Positions 9,426 to 21,634 are shown, numbered from the stretch's first letter. The stretch is DNA of 64,000 nucleotides from Dyadobacter sp. CECT 9275 (GCF_907164905.1 NZ_CAJRAF010000002.1:4178001-4242000), one strand, 5' to 3'. Made by a program: numbers and translations. The notes: generated by a model from the sequence alone, not told the origin.

Positions 9426-9992
9426 ATGATGAAATCAATTTCAGTCCTTATCTCCTTGCTGCTGGTATGTTCTTGCGGAAAGAGCTTTGGCCAGGCTTCC
9501 AGTGTCCTTTTTGCTACTTCTTCGGGAGAAACCCGCTTTTCATCGGATACTCCTCTTGAGAATATCCTGGCCGTAAACAAAAAAACGCAGGTGATCCTGA
9601 ATACAGTTAAAAATGAAATTGCTGTAAGAATGAACATCAGGGAATTTGTTTTTCCGAACAAACTGATGCAAGAGCATTTTAACGAAAATTATATGGATTC
9701 GGATAAATTTCCTGTCGCAACGTTTAGTGGTACGTTAGACAGCGCACCGGATTTTTCCAAAGACGGGCAATATGATATCTCGGCGACGGGCAATTTTACC
9801 TTAAGGGGAGTTACCAAGAAACGTACGCTGAAAGGACTGATGAAGGTGACGGGTGGTACCATTTCTATCGCCTCTGAATTTGAAGTAGCACTGGAAGATC
9901 ACAAAATTGAAGTACCACAGGTTGTATTCGTGAAAATTGCACAGGTCATTAAGGTGAAAGCCAATTACACGCTTGTGCCCTATAAAAAATAG
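9426..9992 (+). CDS. YceI-like domain protein, exported
   Basis: About 188 residues from ATG 9426. A signal peptide (ISVLISLLLVCSCGKSFGQ) precedes a lipocalin-like YceI fold: SGETRFSSDTPLENI, FVFPNKLMQEHFNENYMDSDKFP, the ATFSG strand, and ATGNFTLRGVTKK. YceI proteins bind isoprenoid-like ligands in the periplasm. The lipobox-like CSCG may make it a lipoprotein. The reading frame extends upstream into the DUF5777 gene, but the paired ATGs at 9426 and 9429 precede the signal peptide and are preferred. Confidence 0.85.
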   Translation: MMKSISVLISLLLVCSCGKSFGQASSVLFATSSGETRFSSDTPLENILAVNKKTQVILNTVKNEIAVRMNIREFVFPNKLMQEHFNENYMDSDKFPVATFSGTLDSAPDFSKDGQYDISATGNFTLRGVTKKRTLKGLMKVTGGTISIASEFEVALEDHKIEVPQVVFVKIAQVIKVKANYTLVPYKK

Positions 9993-9995
9993 GTA

Positions 9996-10029
9996 TCACA
10001 AGCCGGGACGGTTTGTTCCCGGCTTGTGA
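9996..10029. terminator. Bidirectional hairpin between convergent genes
   Basis: A perfect 13-base inverted repeat, TCACAAGCCGGGA (9996-10008) and its complement (10017-10029), with an 8-base loop lies between the convergent YceI and beta-galactosidase genes. There is no long T tract, so termination is inferred from the position and stem strength. Confidence 0.7.
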
Positions 10030-10032
10030 ATA

Positions 10033-13416
<3,384 letters not shown>

Positions 13417-13452
13417 TTAGAGTGTGCTGAGGGTAATTTCTTGATTTTAACC

Positions 13453-13460
13453 CAAAATTA
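13453..13460 (-). promoter_or_regulatory. -7 element for beta-galactosidase gene
   Basis: On the minus strand TAATTTTG matches the Bacteroidetes -7 consensus TAnnTTTG exactly, about 60-75 bases before the possible starts of the beta-galactosidase gene. No good -33 TTG was found at the normal distance, so confidence is moderate. Confidence 0.4.
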
Positions 13461-13598
13461 GATATAATGACAAAGAAACACCTATTAAATAAATTCATAA
13501 ATTAAGATTTATTTAAGCAATGCATTTAACTTTCCACCCGGATAGTAAGATAATTCGATCTTCTCAAAAGCCGGATTAACCGGTAAAAAATAAAAAAG

Positions 13599-14375
13599 AT
13601 GTTACTAGCTGTTGACGTAGGGAATACAGATACCGTTTTTGGACTCTATCAGTCCGGCGAATGGAGCAGTGTATGGAGAACCCGCTCACTTGTACAGGAG
13701 GGCGATTCCCATTACGAATCGCGGCTAAGGCTTTATTTTTTGGAAGCAGGGCTTTGGTTTGGAGATGTCTCCACGGTAGTTTTAAGCAGTGTGGTACCGG
13801 CTCTCACACCGGTCATCCAGCGGATGCTCCGGTCGCTTTTCGGGGATGAAATCATATTGGTAGGACCGGATATCTACCCTGGGCTCAACATCGCCATTGA
13901 TCATCCGCATGAAATTGGTGCGGATCTGATCGCCAATTCGGTGGCGGTGATGTCCCGGTATGAGCAAAATTGTGTGATCGTTGATTTTGGTACCGCGCTC
14001 ACGTTTACCACCGTTTCGAAGAACCGTGAAATTCTGGGCGTAGCAATACTTCCCGGATTGGTCACCGCGGTAAAGGCGCTTTTTGCAAATACGGCTCAGC
14101 TTCCGGAAGTGCCTCTTCAGCTTCCGGCATCGGCCATTGGGAAGAACACCACAGAGGCTATCCAGGCAGGTATCCTGTTAGGTTATGAAGGGCTTGTGAA
14201 ATCACTGATCCAGAGAATAAGAACCGAGCTGGGAGGCGACTGCATTGCCGTGGCTACGGGCGGCTTATCTTCTATCATAGATACCCTGCGGGACGAGTTT
14301 GTGGAGATCGACCGGAAATTGACCCTGGACGGACTCCGGATTATTGGAGAGAGTATTCAGGAGAACAGGAGTTAG
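13599..14375 (+). CDS. coaX: Type III pantothenate kinase
   Basis: 258 residues, normal for CoaX. It phosphorylates pantothenate in the first step of coenzyme A synthesis. The actin-fold motifs are present: phosphate-1 DVGNTDTVFGLY at the start, GADLIANSVA near residue 107 and VDFGTALTF near 126, and a late ATGGLS motif. It ends 16 bases from the convergent GGCT-like gene. Confidence 0.95.
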   Translation: MLLAVDVGNTDTVFGLYQSGEWSSVWRTRSLVQEGDSHYESRLRLYFLEAGLWFGDVSTVVLSSVVPALTPVIQRMLRSLFGDEIILVGPDIYPGLNIAIDHPHEIGADLIANSVAVMSRYEQNCVIVDFGTALTFTTVSKNREILGVAILPGLVTAVKALFANTAQLPEVPLQLPASAIGKNTTEAIQAGILLGYEGLVKSLIQRIRTELGGDCIAVATGGLSSIIDTLRDEFVEIDRKLTLDGLRIIGESIQENRS

Positions 14376-14391
14376 CGGACCAACTTGACAG

Positions 14392-14802
14392 TTATCCGCC
14401 CATATTTCGGAAATTTCCATTCTTAATCAATTCCAGGCCAGCCACAGGCTGATTGTAGAGATATGCCCAGCAGTGCAATATTTCATTATTGGACAAGGTA
14501 ACAGGTACAACACGCCGAAGGTAAAGACTTGCTTTTTCGTCTTCTGAAACATCTTCATAGTCATCAAGCTCCATAAATAAATCAGTTGGGTTATGCGGTT
14601 TATAAACCTCACCGTATACTTTTTCGGATGCCTGTGGCTCATACACCGCACCCGGGTACCAGCTGACCCTGTAAAGCTTCCCAGGAATCCTCCCAAGCCC
14701 CTGAAAGTAAGATGACTCCTGTAATCGTGCAGAGAAAGGATTGTCAAATCCCTTCATCAACGTACCGTATGTAAACAGAAAAGAAGACTCGGATACTGTC
14801 AT
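14392..14802 (-). CDS. Gamma-glutamylcyclotransferase-like (AIG2/GGCT) protein
   Basis: 136 residues with the GGCT-like fold signature FTYGTLMKG near residues 9-17 and the acidic segment LDDYEDVSED that aligns with the catalytic Glu region. The family includes gamma-glutamylamine and gamma-glutamyl cyclotransferases as well as proteins of unknown activity, so a substrate should not be assigned. It is a single gene convergent with coaX. Confidence 0.82.
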   Translation of the reverse strand: MTVSESSFLFTYGTLMKGFDNPFSARLQESSYFQGLGRIPGKLYRVSWYPGAVYEPQASEKVYGEVYKPHNPTDLFMELDDYEDVSEDEKASLYLRRVVPVTLSNNEILHCWAYLYNQPVAGLELIKNGNFRNMGG

Positions 14803-14943
14803 GCCGGATAGGTTTAATTATATCTGTCAATAATAATAATTTATAGAATTTTTCTGTTTTGCAATATAATGCTGTGCTGATATATATCATTAAAAGTGGT
14901 ATTTTTCTTATATTTACGAATAGAGCTTCATCTTTTTTCTTTA

Positions 14944-16377
14944 ATGATTATGTACGAAAAGAATCTGGGAACCAAACAAAAGGCATTGCGGGTCAATCTT
15001 GATCGCGGAATATACGGATCGTTTGCGGAAATCGGAGCTGGGCAGGAAACAGCCGCATTCTTTTTTAAGGCAGGAGGTGCTTCGGGGACGATCGCAAAAA
15101 CGATGTCTGCCTATGATATGACTTTCAGTGATGCAATATATGGAACGGAGGAAGGCGGCAGGTATGTGGTAGAATCCCGGCTGATGAAAATGCTGAACCG
15201 GGAATATAATCTGGTGGAAAAGCGTTTATCCGAAAAAAGGGGGAATGATAGTCTTTTCTTTGCATTTGCCAATACCGTAGTAGCCCTTAACTTTCAGAAA
15301 ACCAATGAGTCACATGGGTGGATTGGCCTTCAGTTTCAATTGTCTCCGCTGGGCCCAACCAATTACGTTGTCATACACGTACGAATGCGGGACAACGAAA
15401 ACCTTCTGCAGCAACAGGCTTTGGGGATCATCGGTGTCAATCTCATCTATGGCTGTTACTTTTACCACAAGTCGCCGGAAACACTGCTGTTGTCTTTAAT
15501 GGATGACCTGACGCCCGAGCGGATAGAGATAGATATGGTTCGTTTCAGCGGGCCTGATTTTTCTGATGTGGATAACCGTTTAATGAGCCTCAGACTGGTC
15601 AAGAACGGGTTTACCGATGCCGCTCTTTTTGGTGCAGACGGTGGGGTGTTACAGCCATCAGAGGCGTTGTATAAAAAACATATCCTGATGATGCGCGGAA
15701 GGCTGCGGCCCATTACCAATGTACACATTGACCTGATCAGCAATGGGCAGAAACAGTTTCTGGCAGAGCCGGATGTGGACGAATCAAAGGTGGTGCTGGT
15801 ATCGGAACTAACACTACATAATCTGAAAGGCGGTGCCCGAGATATTGACGAAAAGGATTTTCTGGATCGTGTGGATATTCTCTGTTCGCTGGGGCACATG
15901 GTGATGATCTCAAATCACCACGAGTACTACCGCCTTGTAGCTTACCTGTCGAGGCTCACCAAGTTGAAAGCCGGGCTGCTACTGGGAAGCCCGAGCCTGC
16001 AGGATATCTTTGATGAAAAACATTATGAATTCCTTCCCGGCGGTATCCTCGAATCTTTTGCAACGCTTTTCAGCCGAAAGGTGAAGTTATTCATTTATCC
16101 TACTTTGCAACCAGACGGTTCCGTATACAGCTGTGCAAATTTCGAGATTCCCGAGCATCTGCGTCCTTTGTTTCAATACCTGATCATCAATAACAAAATT
16201 GAGGACATTATTAACTACAACAAGGAGCACATGCACATTACAACCGATAGTGTGCTGGATAAGATCAAACGCGGGGAGCCCGGCTGGGAAAAGCTGGTTC
16301 CAGAGAACGTTGCAGCGATTATCAAGGAAAAATCTTTATTCGGGCTGCCCAGTACGGAAATCGTTTCGGCAGAGTGA
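14944..16377 (+). CDS. Large conserved protein of unknown function
   Basis: About 477 residues from ATG 14944 (14950 also possible). It has a conserved-looking N-terminus (IYGSFAEIGAGQETAAFFFKAGGASGTIAKTMSAYD, in two blocks) and a mixed alpha/beta make-up without signal peptide, membrane segment or a nucleotide-binding P-loop. I recall relatives across Bacteroidetes and some other phyla annotated variously as a TonB-dependent receptor or a nicotinate-nucleotide adenylyltransferase; neither label is supported by motifs here: no TonB plug or barrel, and no HxGH adenylyltransferase motif was seen. Probably cytoplasmic. It is followed by its own terminator, so it is probably monocistronic. Confidence 0.8.
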   Translation: MIMYEKNLGTKQKALRVNLDRGIYGSFAEIGAGQETAAFFFKAGGASGTIAKTMSAYDMTFSDAIYGTEEGGRYVVESRLMKMLNREYNLVEKRLSEKRGNDSLFFAFANTVVALNFQKTNESHGWIGLQFQLSPLGPTNYVVIHVRMRDNENLLQQQALGIIGVNLIYGCYFYHKSPETLLLSLMDDLTPERIEIDMVRFSGPDFSDVDNRLMSLRLVKNGFTDAALFGADGGVLQPSEALYKKHILMMRGRLRPITNVHIDLISNGQKQFLAEPDVDESKVVLVSELTLHNLKGGARDIDEKDFLDRVDILCSLGHMVMISNHHEYYRLVAYLSRLTKLKAGLLLGSPSLQDIFDEKHYEFLPGGILESFATLFSRKVKLFIYPTLQPDGSVYSCANFEIPEHLRPLFQYLIINNKIEDIINYNKEHMHITTDSVLDKIKRGEPGWEKLVPENVAAIIKEKSLFGLPSTEIVSAE

Positions 16378-16390
16378 TCAAATGATTATA

Positions 16391-16433
16391 GAAATCCTGA
16401 CAAGGTGAAATAATCAGTCAGGATTTCTGCTTT
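16391..16433 (+). terminator. Rho-independent terminator
   Basis: A perfect 11-base inverted repeat, GAAATCCTGAC (16391-16401) and its complement (16417-16427), is followed by a short T-rich run. It lies 13 bases after the unknown-function gene. Confidence 0.75.
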
Positions 16434-16545
16434 TCTGGAAATTGGTATCCTAAAAATCAGCTATTTTCATTAAATAATCCTGATGATTGGCCGGTTTTAA
16501 AGTAATACAAGAGGTTTTTTGGCTTTTGGAATAAATTAATTGCCA

Positions 16546-17868
16546 ATGGCCACTATCCTTAACCCACCCTCAACTTTTTCAGGCCGGCTTCGTTATCTCG
16601 GTCCGGGTTTTATTCTTTCTGCAGCAATTGTAGGTTCCGGCGAGCTCATTGCCACCACTGCGCTGGGAGCAAAAGCAGGTTTTGTCCTGTTCTGGATCAT
16701 TCTGCTGAGCTGCCTGGTTAAAGTTGCCCTCCAGCTGGAATTTGGCAAAAACGCGATCTACTCCGGTACCTTCATGATGCATAATTTTAACCAGCTTCCT
16801 GGCCTGAAACTGGGGAAAGCTCACTGGAGCATCTGGCTCTGGTTATCTCTTCAGGGCCTGAAATTACTACAGGTGGGTGGTATTGTAGGAGGCGTTGCTA
16901 TTGTGCTGCATATGTCATGGCCGGGTATTTCTGTGAATATCTGGGCTATCATCTCGGTTCTGATCACGTCCTTTCTGGTTTACAGAGGGCACTACGGGCC
17001 CGTGGAAAAGGGGGCGCTGGTGATGATCATCCTGTTCACTGCTGTGATTCTGATATCCTTGTTACTGTTACAGGGAACCCAATATGCCATTCATTGGGTG
17101 CAGATAGAGGAAGGGCTTCAGTTTTCACTCCCTGCCGGTATGGTGGCGATGGCTTTCGGGGCGTTCGGTATTACAGGTGTGGGAGGGGACGAAATCATGT
17201 ATTATAATTACTGGTGCATAGAAAAGGGCTATGCTGCATACACCGGCCCTAATGACGGAAGTCCCGAATGGGTTGCTCGTGCAAAGGGTTGGTTTAAGGT
17301 TATGTATCTGGACGCCGTGCTGTCGATGGTGGTGTATACCATTGTGACGGCTGCGTTTTATTTACTCGGTGCGGCAGTGCTGCATACCCGCGGCACGGTT
17401 CCCGAAGGTTATCAGATGATAGAAGTGCTGTCGGGGATTTTTACTGAAACGTTGGGCTCCTGGGCTAAAAACTTGTTTTTAGCAGGGGCATTTTTCGTTT
17501 TATATTCTACATTATTCACTGCCACTGCCAGTTGGTCAAGGGTATGGGGCGATGCTTTCGGGCAGTTGGGATGGATGAAGTATGAAACAGAGGAAGAGCA
17601 GCGGAAAGGTATTGGTCTGCTTTCCTGGATTTTACCGGTAGTTTGGTGCATCCTCTTTCTGTTTTTACAGGCACCGGTCATGATGGTGATACTGGGTGGG
17701 ATTGCCACTTCTGTTTTATTACTCCTCGTGGTTTATGTCTCTTGCATTTTCAGATATCGAAGTCTTCCCAAATCATTGGAACCGTCGGCTGTTTACGACC
17801 TGTTTTTCTGGATAAGCGTGATTTCCATTCTTACCGTGAGCGCATACGGTATCTGGCAGATTTTGTAA
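16546..17868 (+). CDS. Nramp-related membrane transporter, non-canonical
   Basis: 440 residues with about eleven membrane segments and overall Nramp-type make-up (RLRYLGPGFILSAA in helix 1). The canonical DPGN metal-binding motif of helix 1 is absent; the equivalent stretch reads VGSGELIATT. The later helix-6 MPH motif is also not seen; that region has FGITGVGGDE. It may therefore move a different ion or solute from the Mn/Fe Nramp proteins. ATG 16546 is used in preference to TTG 16540. It stands alone, with no metal-responsive regulator beside it. Confidence 0.8.
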   Translation: MATILNPPSTFSGRLRYLGPGFILSAAIVGSGELIATTALGAKAGFVLFWIILLSCLVKVALQLEFGKNAIYSGTFMMHNFNQLPGLKLGKAHWSIWLWLSLQGLKLLQVGGIVGGVAIVLHMSWPGISVNIWAIISVLITSFLVYRGHYGPVEKGALVMIILFTAVILISLLLLQGTQYAIHWVQIEEGLQFSLPAGMVAMAFGAFGITGVGGDEIMYYNYWCIEKGYAAYTGPNDGSPEWVARAKGWFKVMYLDAVLSMVVYTIVTAAFYLLGAAVLHTRGTVPEGYQMIEVLSGIFTETLGSWAKNLFLAGAFFVLYSTLFTATASWSRVWGDAFGQLGWMKYETEEEQRKGIGLLSWILPVVWCILFLFLQAPVMMVILGGIATSVLLLLVVYVSCIFRYRSLPKSLEPSAVYDLFFWISVISILTVSAYGIWQIL

Positions 17869-17987
17869 TAGTATCTTGAAAACCAAAGGAAATTGTCCGC
17901 ACCAGCCTAAAGCAGCAGTTTACTGAAACTCAACTGGCTTAAAACTTTCCGGCATTGATATTACTGAATATTTTTCTGCTTTGACGG

Positions 17988-18016
17988 TAGTACAAAAACC
18001 AAAAATGGTTGTACTA
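17988..18016. promoter_or_regulatory. Inverted repeat upstream of the Gfo/Idh/MocA gene
   Basis: TAGTACAA (17988-17995) and TTGTACTA (18009-18016) form perfect 8-base arms around a 13-base A-rich spacer, 80 bases before the oxidoreductase ATG. It could be an operator for a dimeric regulator or a small hairpin in the leader. Confidence 0.35.
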
Positions 18017-18095
18017 TTCACTAAGGGAAACCGATCCCCAAAAGCGTCTGTCAGGGTATATATCTGTTAACCGATCATTCCTAAATTCTGTCTAT

Positions 18096-19403
18096 ATGAG
18101 CGAAGAAAACCAGATTTCAAGAAGAGACTTTATTAAAAATTCCACCGGTGCCGCCGCCGCACTCTCTATTCCGTATATTATCCCGACGAGTGCTTTTGGT
18201 TCCAATGACCGTGTACGGGTTGCCGTGTTGGGTGTAAATGGTCGCGGACAAAGCCATATCAGCGGTTTTAATAACCTGAGTAACGTAGAAGTTGCATGCC
18301 TGTGTGACCCGGACAATAATATTGTACAGAAACGTGCGAAAGAATTTAAGGAGACTACTGGAAAAACAGTTAAAACAGAAAATGACCTAAGGAAGGTTTT
18401 TGAAGATAAATCGATCGACGCGGTAAGTATTGCTACCCCAAACCACTGGCACGCGCTTGCCACGATTTGGGCATGCCAGGCAGGAAAGGATGTGTATGTG
18501 GAAAAACCGGGATCTCACAATCTGCATGAGGGCCGGAAAATGGTAGAAGCTGCCAAAAAATATAAGCGGGTAGTACAGCACGGTGTGCAGCTGCGCAGCT
18601 CGGAAGCTCTGAAAGAAGCGGTTAAACATTTGCGTGACGGATTGATCGGGAATGTTTATATGGCACGCGGGCTGGTATATAAATGGAGACCGGATATCGG
18701 AGATAAGGGAACTTCACCTGTACCCGAAGGGCTAAATTATGACTTGTGGACGGGCCCGGCTGAAATGAAGCCGTTTTCAAAAAACTATGTCCATTATGAT
18801 TGGCACTGGCATTGGAATTATGGTAACGGAGATATCGGCAACCAGGGTATTCACGAAACAGATATGTGCATGTGGGGCCTTGGTGTGGAAAGCTTCCCGG
18901 AAAAGATTACCTCGTCCGGCGGTAAATTTCTCTGGAACGATGCCAAGGAAACGCCGGAAGTGCTGAGTTCCTCATTCATTTATCCTAAGGAAAAGAAAAT
19001 TATAGAATTCGAGGTACGTCCCTGGATGACCAACTCAGAAGATGGTGTCGGAATTGGAAACATTTTTTACGGGTCGGAAGGGTATATGGTGGTAAAAGGA
19101 TATGATTTCTATGAGACTTTTCTTGGAAAGGAAAAGAAACCTGGACCAACCCGCAAAGCCGGAGGAGATCACTACAAAAATTTCATAGACGCTGTGGTGG
19201 CCCGCGATCCGAAGCTGCTGAACGGGCCGGTTGAAACAGCGCATTTATCGTCAGGTCTGGCGCATCTTGGAAACATTGCCTACCGCACCGGACGGGCACT
19301 CACCTTTGATCCGAAAAAGGAAAAATTTGTAGGCGATGAGGAGGCTAACAAATATCTGACACGTAATTACCGGTCTCCTTACAAACTGCCGGAGATCGTT
19401 TAA
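18096..19403 (+). CDS. Gfo/Idh/MocA family oxidoreductase with Tat signal
   Basis: 435 residues from ATG 18096, which starts just before a twin-arginine signal (SRRDFIKNSTGAAAA). A Rossmann NAD(P)-binding domain follows (VRVAVLGVNGRGQSH, ATPNHWHA, then the VEKPGSHN motif with the conserved EKP), and a C-terminal substrate domain with the WHWNYGNGDIGNQG segment. Such proteins oxidise or epimerise sugars and inositols, here in the periplasm with cofactor loaded before export. No adjacent sugar genes define the substrate. An in-frame upstream start at 18009 would bury the Tat signal and is disfavoured. Confidence 0.9.
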   Translation: MSEENQISRRDFIKNSTGAAAALSIPYIIPTSAFGSNDRVRVAVLGVNGRGQSHISGFNNLSNVEVACLCDPDNNIVQKRAKEFKETTGKTVKTENDLRKVFEDKSIDAVSIATPNHWHALATIWACQAGKDVYVEKPGSHNLHEGRKMVEAAKKYKRVVQHGVQLRSSEALKEAVKHLRDGLIGNVYMARGLVYKWRPDIGDKGTSPVPEGLNYDLWTGPAEMKPFSKNYVHYDWHWHWNYGNGDIGNQGIHETDMCMWGLGVESFPEKITSSGGKFLWNDAKETPEVLSSSFIYPKEKKIIEFEVRPWMTNSEDGVGIGNIFYGSEGYMVVKGYDFYETFLGKEKKPGPTRKAGGDHYKNFIDAVVARDPKLLNGPVETAHLSSGLAHLGNIAYRTGRALTFDPKKEKFVGDEEANKYLTRNYRSPYKLPEIV

Positions 19404-19434
19404 TATGTTAATTTGATGTGTGTAATGGTGATTT

Positions 19435-19464
19435 AGCCCGTGCTGTTAGTGCGGGCTATTTTTG
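19435..19464 (+). terminator. Rho-independent terminator
   Basis: AGCCCG (19435-19440) pairs with CGGGCT (19452-19457) and is followed by ATTTTTG, 31 bases after the oxidoreductase stop. Confidence 0.65.
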
Positions 19465-19605
19465 TGTTATGTGGTTTGGAAATCTTTTCCTTTCTCTGTG
19501 GCTCGCGCATTATGAAAGGGGTATTTTTTTCGATTTTTCCGGAACATAAGTGACGGTAGCGGTACTGCGTAGTCAAAAGCGCAATACACACAAAACCACT
19601 CTCTT

Positions 19606-20499
19606 ATGTCAAACAACAACACGTTATGGTGGGCCGCTTTAGTGGCCTGGATGGCCGGGGCGACCTGGTGGCACGTATGCAAGGTCAAATTGCTTTGTGA
19701 TGCTCCCATGGTATCTGCCAACCCCGCACCAACCGAAACTTTTGAAGTTGTCCCGCTTCACATTAAAGACGGGACCAGCCTGGACCTTCATTCGCCCGGG
19801 AACTTTGGCTTTGCCAAGTCAGGTTTCGAAGCCAATGTTTCGGCTGTAAAAGTGCAAATTGATTCTTTATCGGCCTACCTTAAGGCCAATCCGAACAAAA
19901 AAGTAACCATCACAGGATACTATTCCTCCGAAGAAACCAACGCTACCTCATGGCTCAACCTGGGTATTGCCCGTGCAGAAGGAATTAAGCGTTATTTTGT
20001 GGCCAACGGATTGCCGGCAGATGCGTTTACCACCGTAAGTGAGTTGCAGGATGGCATACAGTTTAGCATGGATTCCTTAAAAGGAGGCATCGGTTTTGCA
20101 ATTGCTGACCTGGCAGGGGTGACTGAGAAAACACTAGCCGAAGGGCAGAAATATGAAAGTATATTCAAGCCATTGGATATCTATTTTAGTACAGGAAGTT
20201 CGGAATACATCAGGACTTCTGACAATGCGAAATTTATACAGGAAGCAAAACAGTTCCTTGCGGAGCACAGGGATAAAAAGCTTCTTTTGACCGGACATAC
20301 CGACAACGTGGGCAATGAGGCCGCTAACGCTTTGCTGTCCGGCAAGAGAGCTGATTATGTGAAGCGCCAGCTTATTGCTGCTGGTTTGCCGGAGAGTCAG
20401 CTTTCGACAGACGCAAAAGGTCAAAATGCACCGAGGGAGTCCAACGATACAAAAGAAGGACGCGCCGCCAACAGGCGTGTGACGATCGTGGTGCAATAA
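19606..20499 (+). CDS. OmpA-family protein
   Basis: 297 residues. A hydrophobic N-terminus with several Trp (TLWWAALVAWMAGATWWHV) is likely a signal anchor. The C-terminal 110 residues are an OmpA peptidoglycan-binding domain: IYFSTGSSEYI, LLLTGHTDNVGN, SGKRADYVKRQL and the NRRVTIVV end. The middle region (ITGYYSSEETNAT, LGIARAEGIKRYF) resembles a degenerate second OmpA-like unit. It is followed by two small paralogous membrane proteins in the same direction, suggesting one envelope module. Confidence 0.88.
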   Translation: MSNNNTLWWAALVAWMAGATWWHVCKVKLLCDAPMVSANPAPTETFEVVPLHIKDGTSLDLHSPGNFGFAKSGFEANVSAVKVQIDSLSAYLKANPNKKVTITGYYSSEETNATSWLNLGIARAEGIKRYFVANGLPADAFTTVSELQDGIQFSMDSLKGGIGFAIADLAGVTEKTLAEGQKYESIFKPLDIYFSTGSSEYIRTSDNAKFIQEAKQFLAEHRDKKLLLTGHTDNVGNEAANALLSGKRADYVKRQLIAAGLPESQLSTDAKGQNAPRESNDTKEGRAANRRVTIVVQ

Positions 20500-20539
20500 G
20501 TACGTATCCCTTGTTTTAACTCATTAAATCCATACAAAT

Positions 20540-21010
20540 ATGTTTCAATTAAATCCGCATGATTTGCCCCAGGCATGGTGGCAACATCTGCTCATGTTAC
20601 TCGTAGCTGGTATCATTGGATATATTATCGCTTTCCGAAACGGGAGCAGCCTTATTGCTGACCTGGAAGAGAGATTATACGGTTTGACGCACGATCTTGA
20701 GATGTGCAGGAAAGGGCTTGTTACAGTGGATGTACCGCTGGCAAAGACGGGTAGGGTAACGGACGACTTTAAAATTATTGAAGGAATAGGGCCGCAAATA
20801 GAAAAGCTTTTGCATCGGGCAGGTATCCTCTCGTATCATGAATTAGGCAATGTTTCGCCGGATTTGCTGAAGGAAATTCTGCTTAGGGGAGGGGAACGGT
20901 TTTATGCGCATGATCCTGCAACATGGCCACGGCAGGCCATACTTGCTGGGGCAGGCAAATGGGAAGAACTGAAAAAGTGGCAGGAGGTCCTGGATGGTGG
21001 CAGGGAGTAG
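20540..21010 (+). CDS. Membrane helix-hairpin-helix protein, copy 1
   Basis: 156 residues: one membrane segment near 15-32, a short coiled region, then a helix-hairpin-helix-like domain (FKIIEGIGPQIEKLLHRAGI) and a conserved tail with HDPATWPRQAIL and WEELKKWQ. The HHH fold usually binds nucleic acid, but here it is fused to a membrane anchor, so the role is unknown. The next gene is a paralogue with the same layout. It begins 40 bases after the OmpA gene. Confidence 0.78.
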   Translation: MFQLNPHDLPQAWWQHLLMLLVAGIIGYIIAFRNGSSLIADLEERLYGLTHDLEMCRKGLVTVDVPLAKTGRVTDDFKIIEGIGPQIEKLLHRAGILSYHELGNVSPDLLKEILLRGGERFYAHDPATWPRQAILAGAGKWEELKKWQEVLDGGRE

Positions 21011-21085
21011 CGTCTGCCGGAAATCATCCTGCTTTCGATAATGACCAGTTTTTAAATAATCGTTTGATCCTAAATACGCACTATA

Positions 21086-21577
21086 ATGATATTACTTGAA
21101 ATAACACCGTTAAGCAAACCAGTTGCGATCTCTGAAATGCTCATACTTCTGGCCGCGGCCGCTTTCATCGGATGGCTCATTGGCAAATGGGTTACCAACG
21201 GAAGGGTAAATATTCTGAGGAGCTCTCTGGCAGACAAGAAGGATGAACTGTCCGATTGCCGTGAAAAAGCCGGCAGGCTTTCATTTACAGATAAACAATC
21301 CATTTCTGCCAGGGATACCCTGGTGGCGGATAACCTTAAAGTGATAGAGGGAATTGGACCAAAAATAGAACAGCTTCTTCACAGAAACGGTATCCTCACA
21401 CTGGGACAATTGGCGGAAACAAGTGCCTCCCGGATGAGTGAGATACTGCGTGCCAACCCACGCTTTCAGATGCATGACCCCACTACCTGGCCACAACAGG
21501 CCGCTTTGGCAAGAGATGGTAAATGGGATGAACTAGGCGAACTGCAGGACAGACTGGATGGCGGACGGCTGGTATAA
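21086..21577 (+). CDS. Membrane helix-hairpin-helix protein, copy 2
   Basis: 163 residues with the same order as the preceding gene: a membrane segment near 16-35, a basic/coiled linker, then LKVIEGIGPKIEQLLHRNGI and HDPTTWPQQAALARDGKWDEL. Copy 1 and copy 2 agree closely only in this C-terminal domain, so they look like an old tandem duplication with diverged anchors. I recall the same C-terminal domain attached to other Bacteroidetes proteins, but no activity is established. Confidence 0.78.
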   Translation: MILLEITPLSKPVAISEMLILLAAAAFIGWLIGKWVTNGRVNILRSSLADKKDELSDCREKAGRLSFTDKQSISARDTLVADNLKVIEGIGPKIEQLLHRNGILTLGQLAETSASRMSEILRANPRFQMHDPTTWPQQAALARDGKWDELGELQDRLDGGRLV

Positions 21578-21597
21578 GCGGGTTCACAGTAACAAAC

Positions 21598-21634
21598 AAA
21601 AGGAGCTGGTGATGTCCTCATCCCAGCTCCTTTT
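21598..21634. terminator. Strong bidirectional terminator
   Basis: AAAAGGAGCTGG (21598-21609) pairs with its exact complement (21623-21634), extended inward by GATG/CATC around a TCCT loop. A-rich on one side and T-rich on the other, it can serve both the HHH gene and the convergent accC. Confidence 0.85.
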
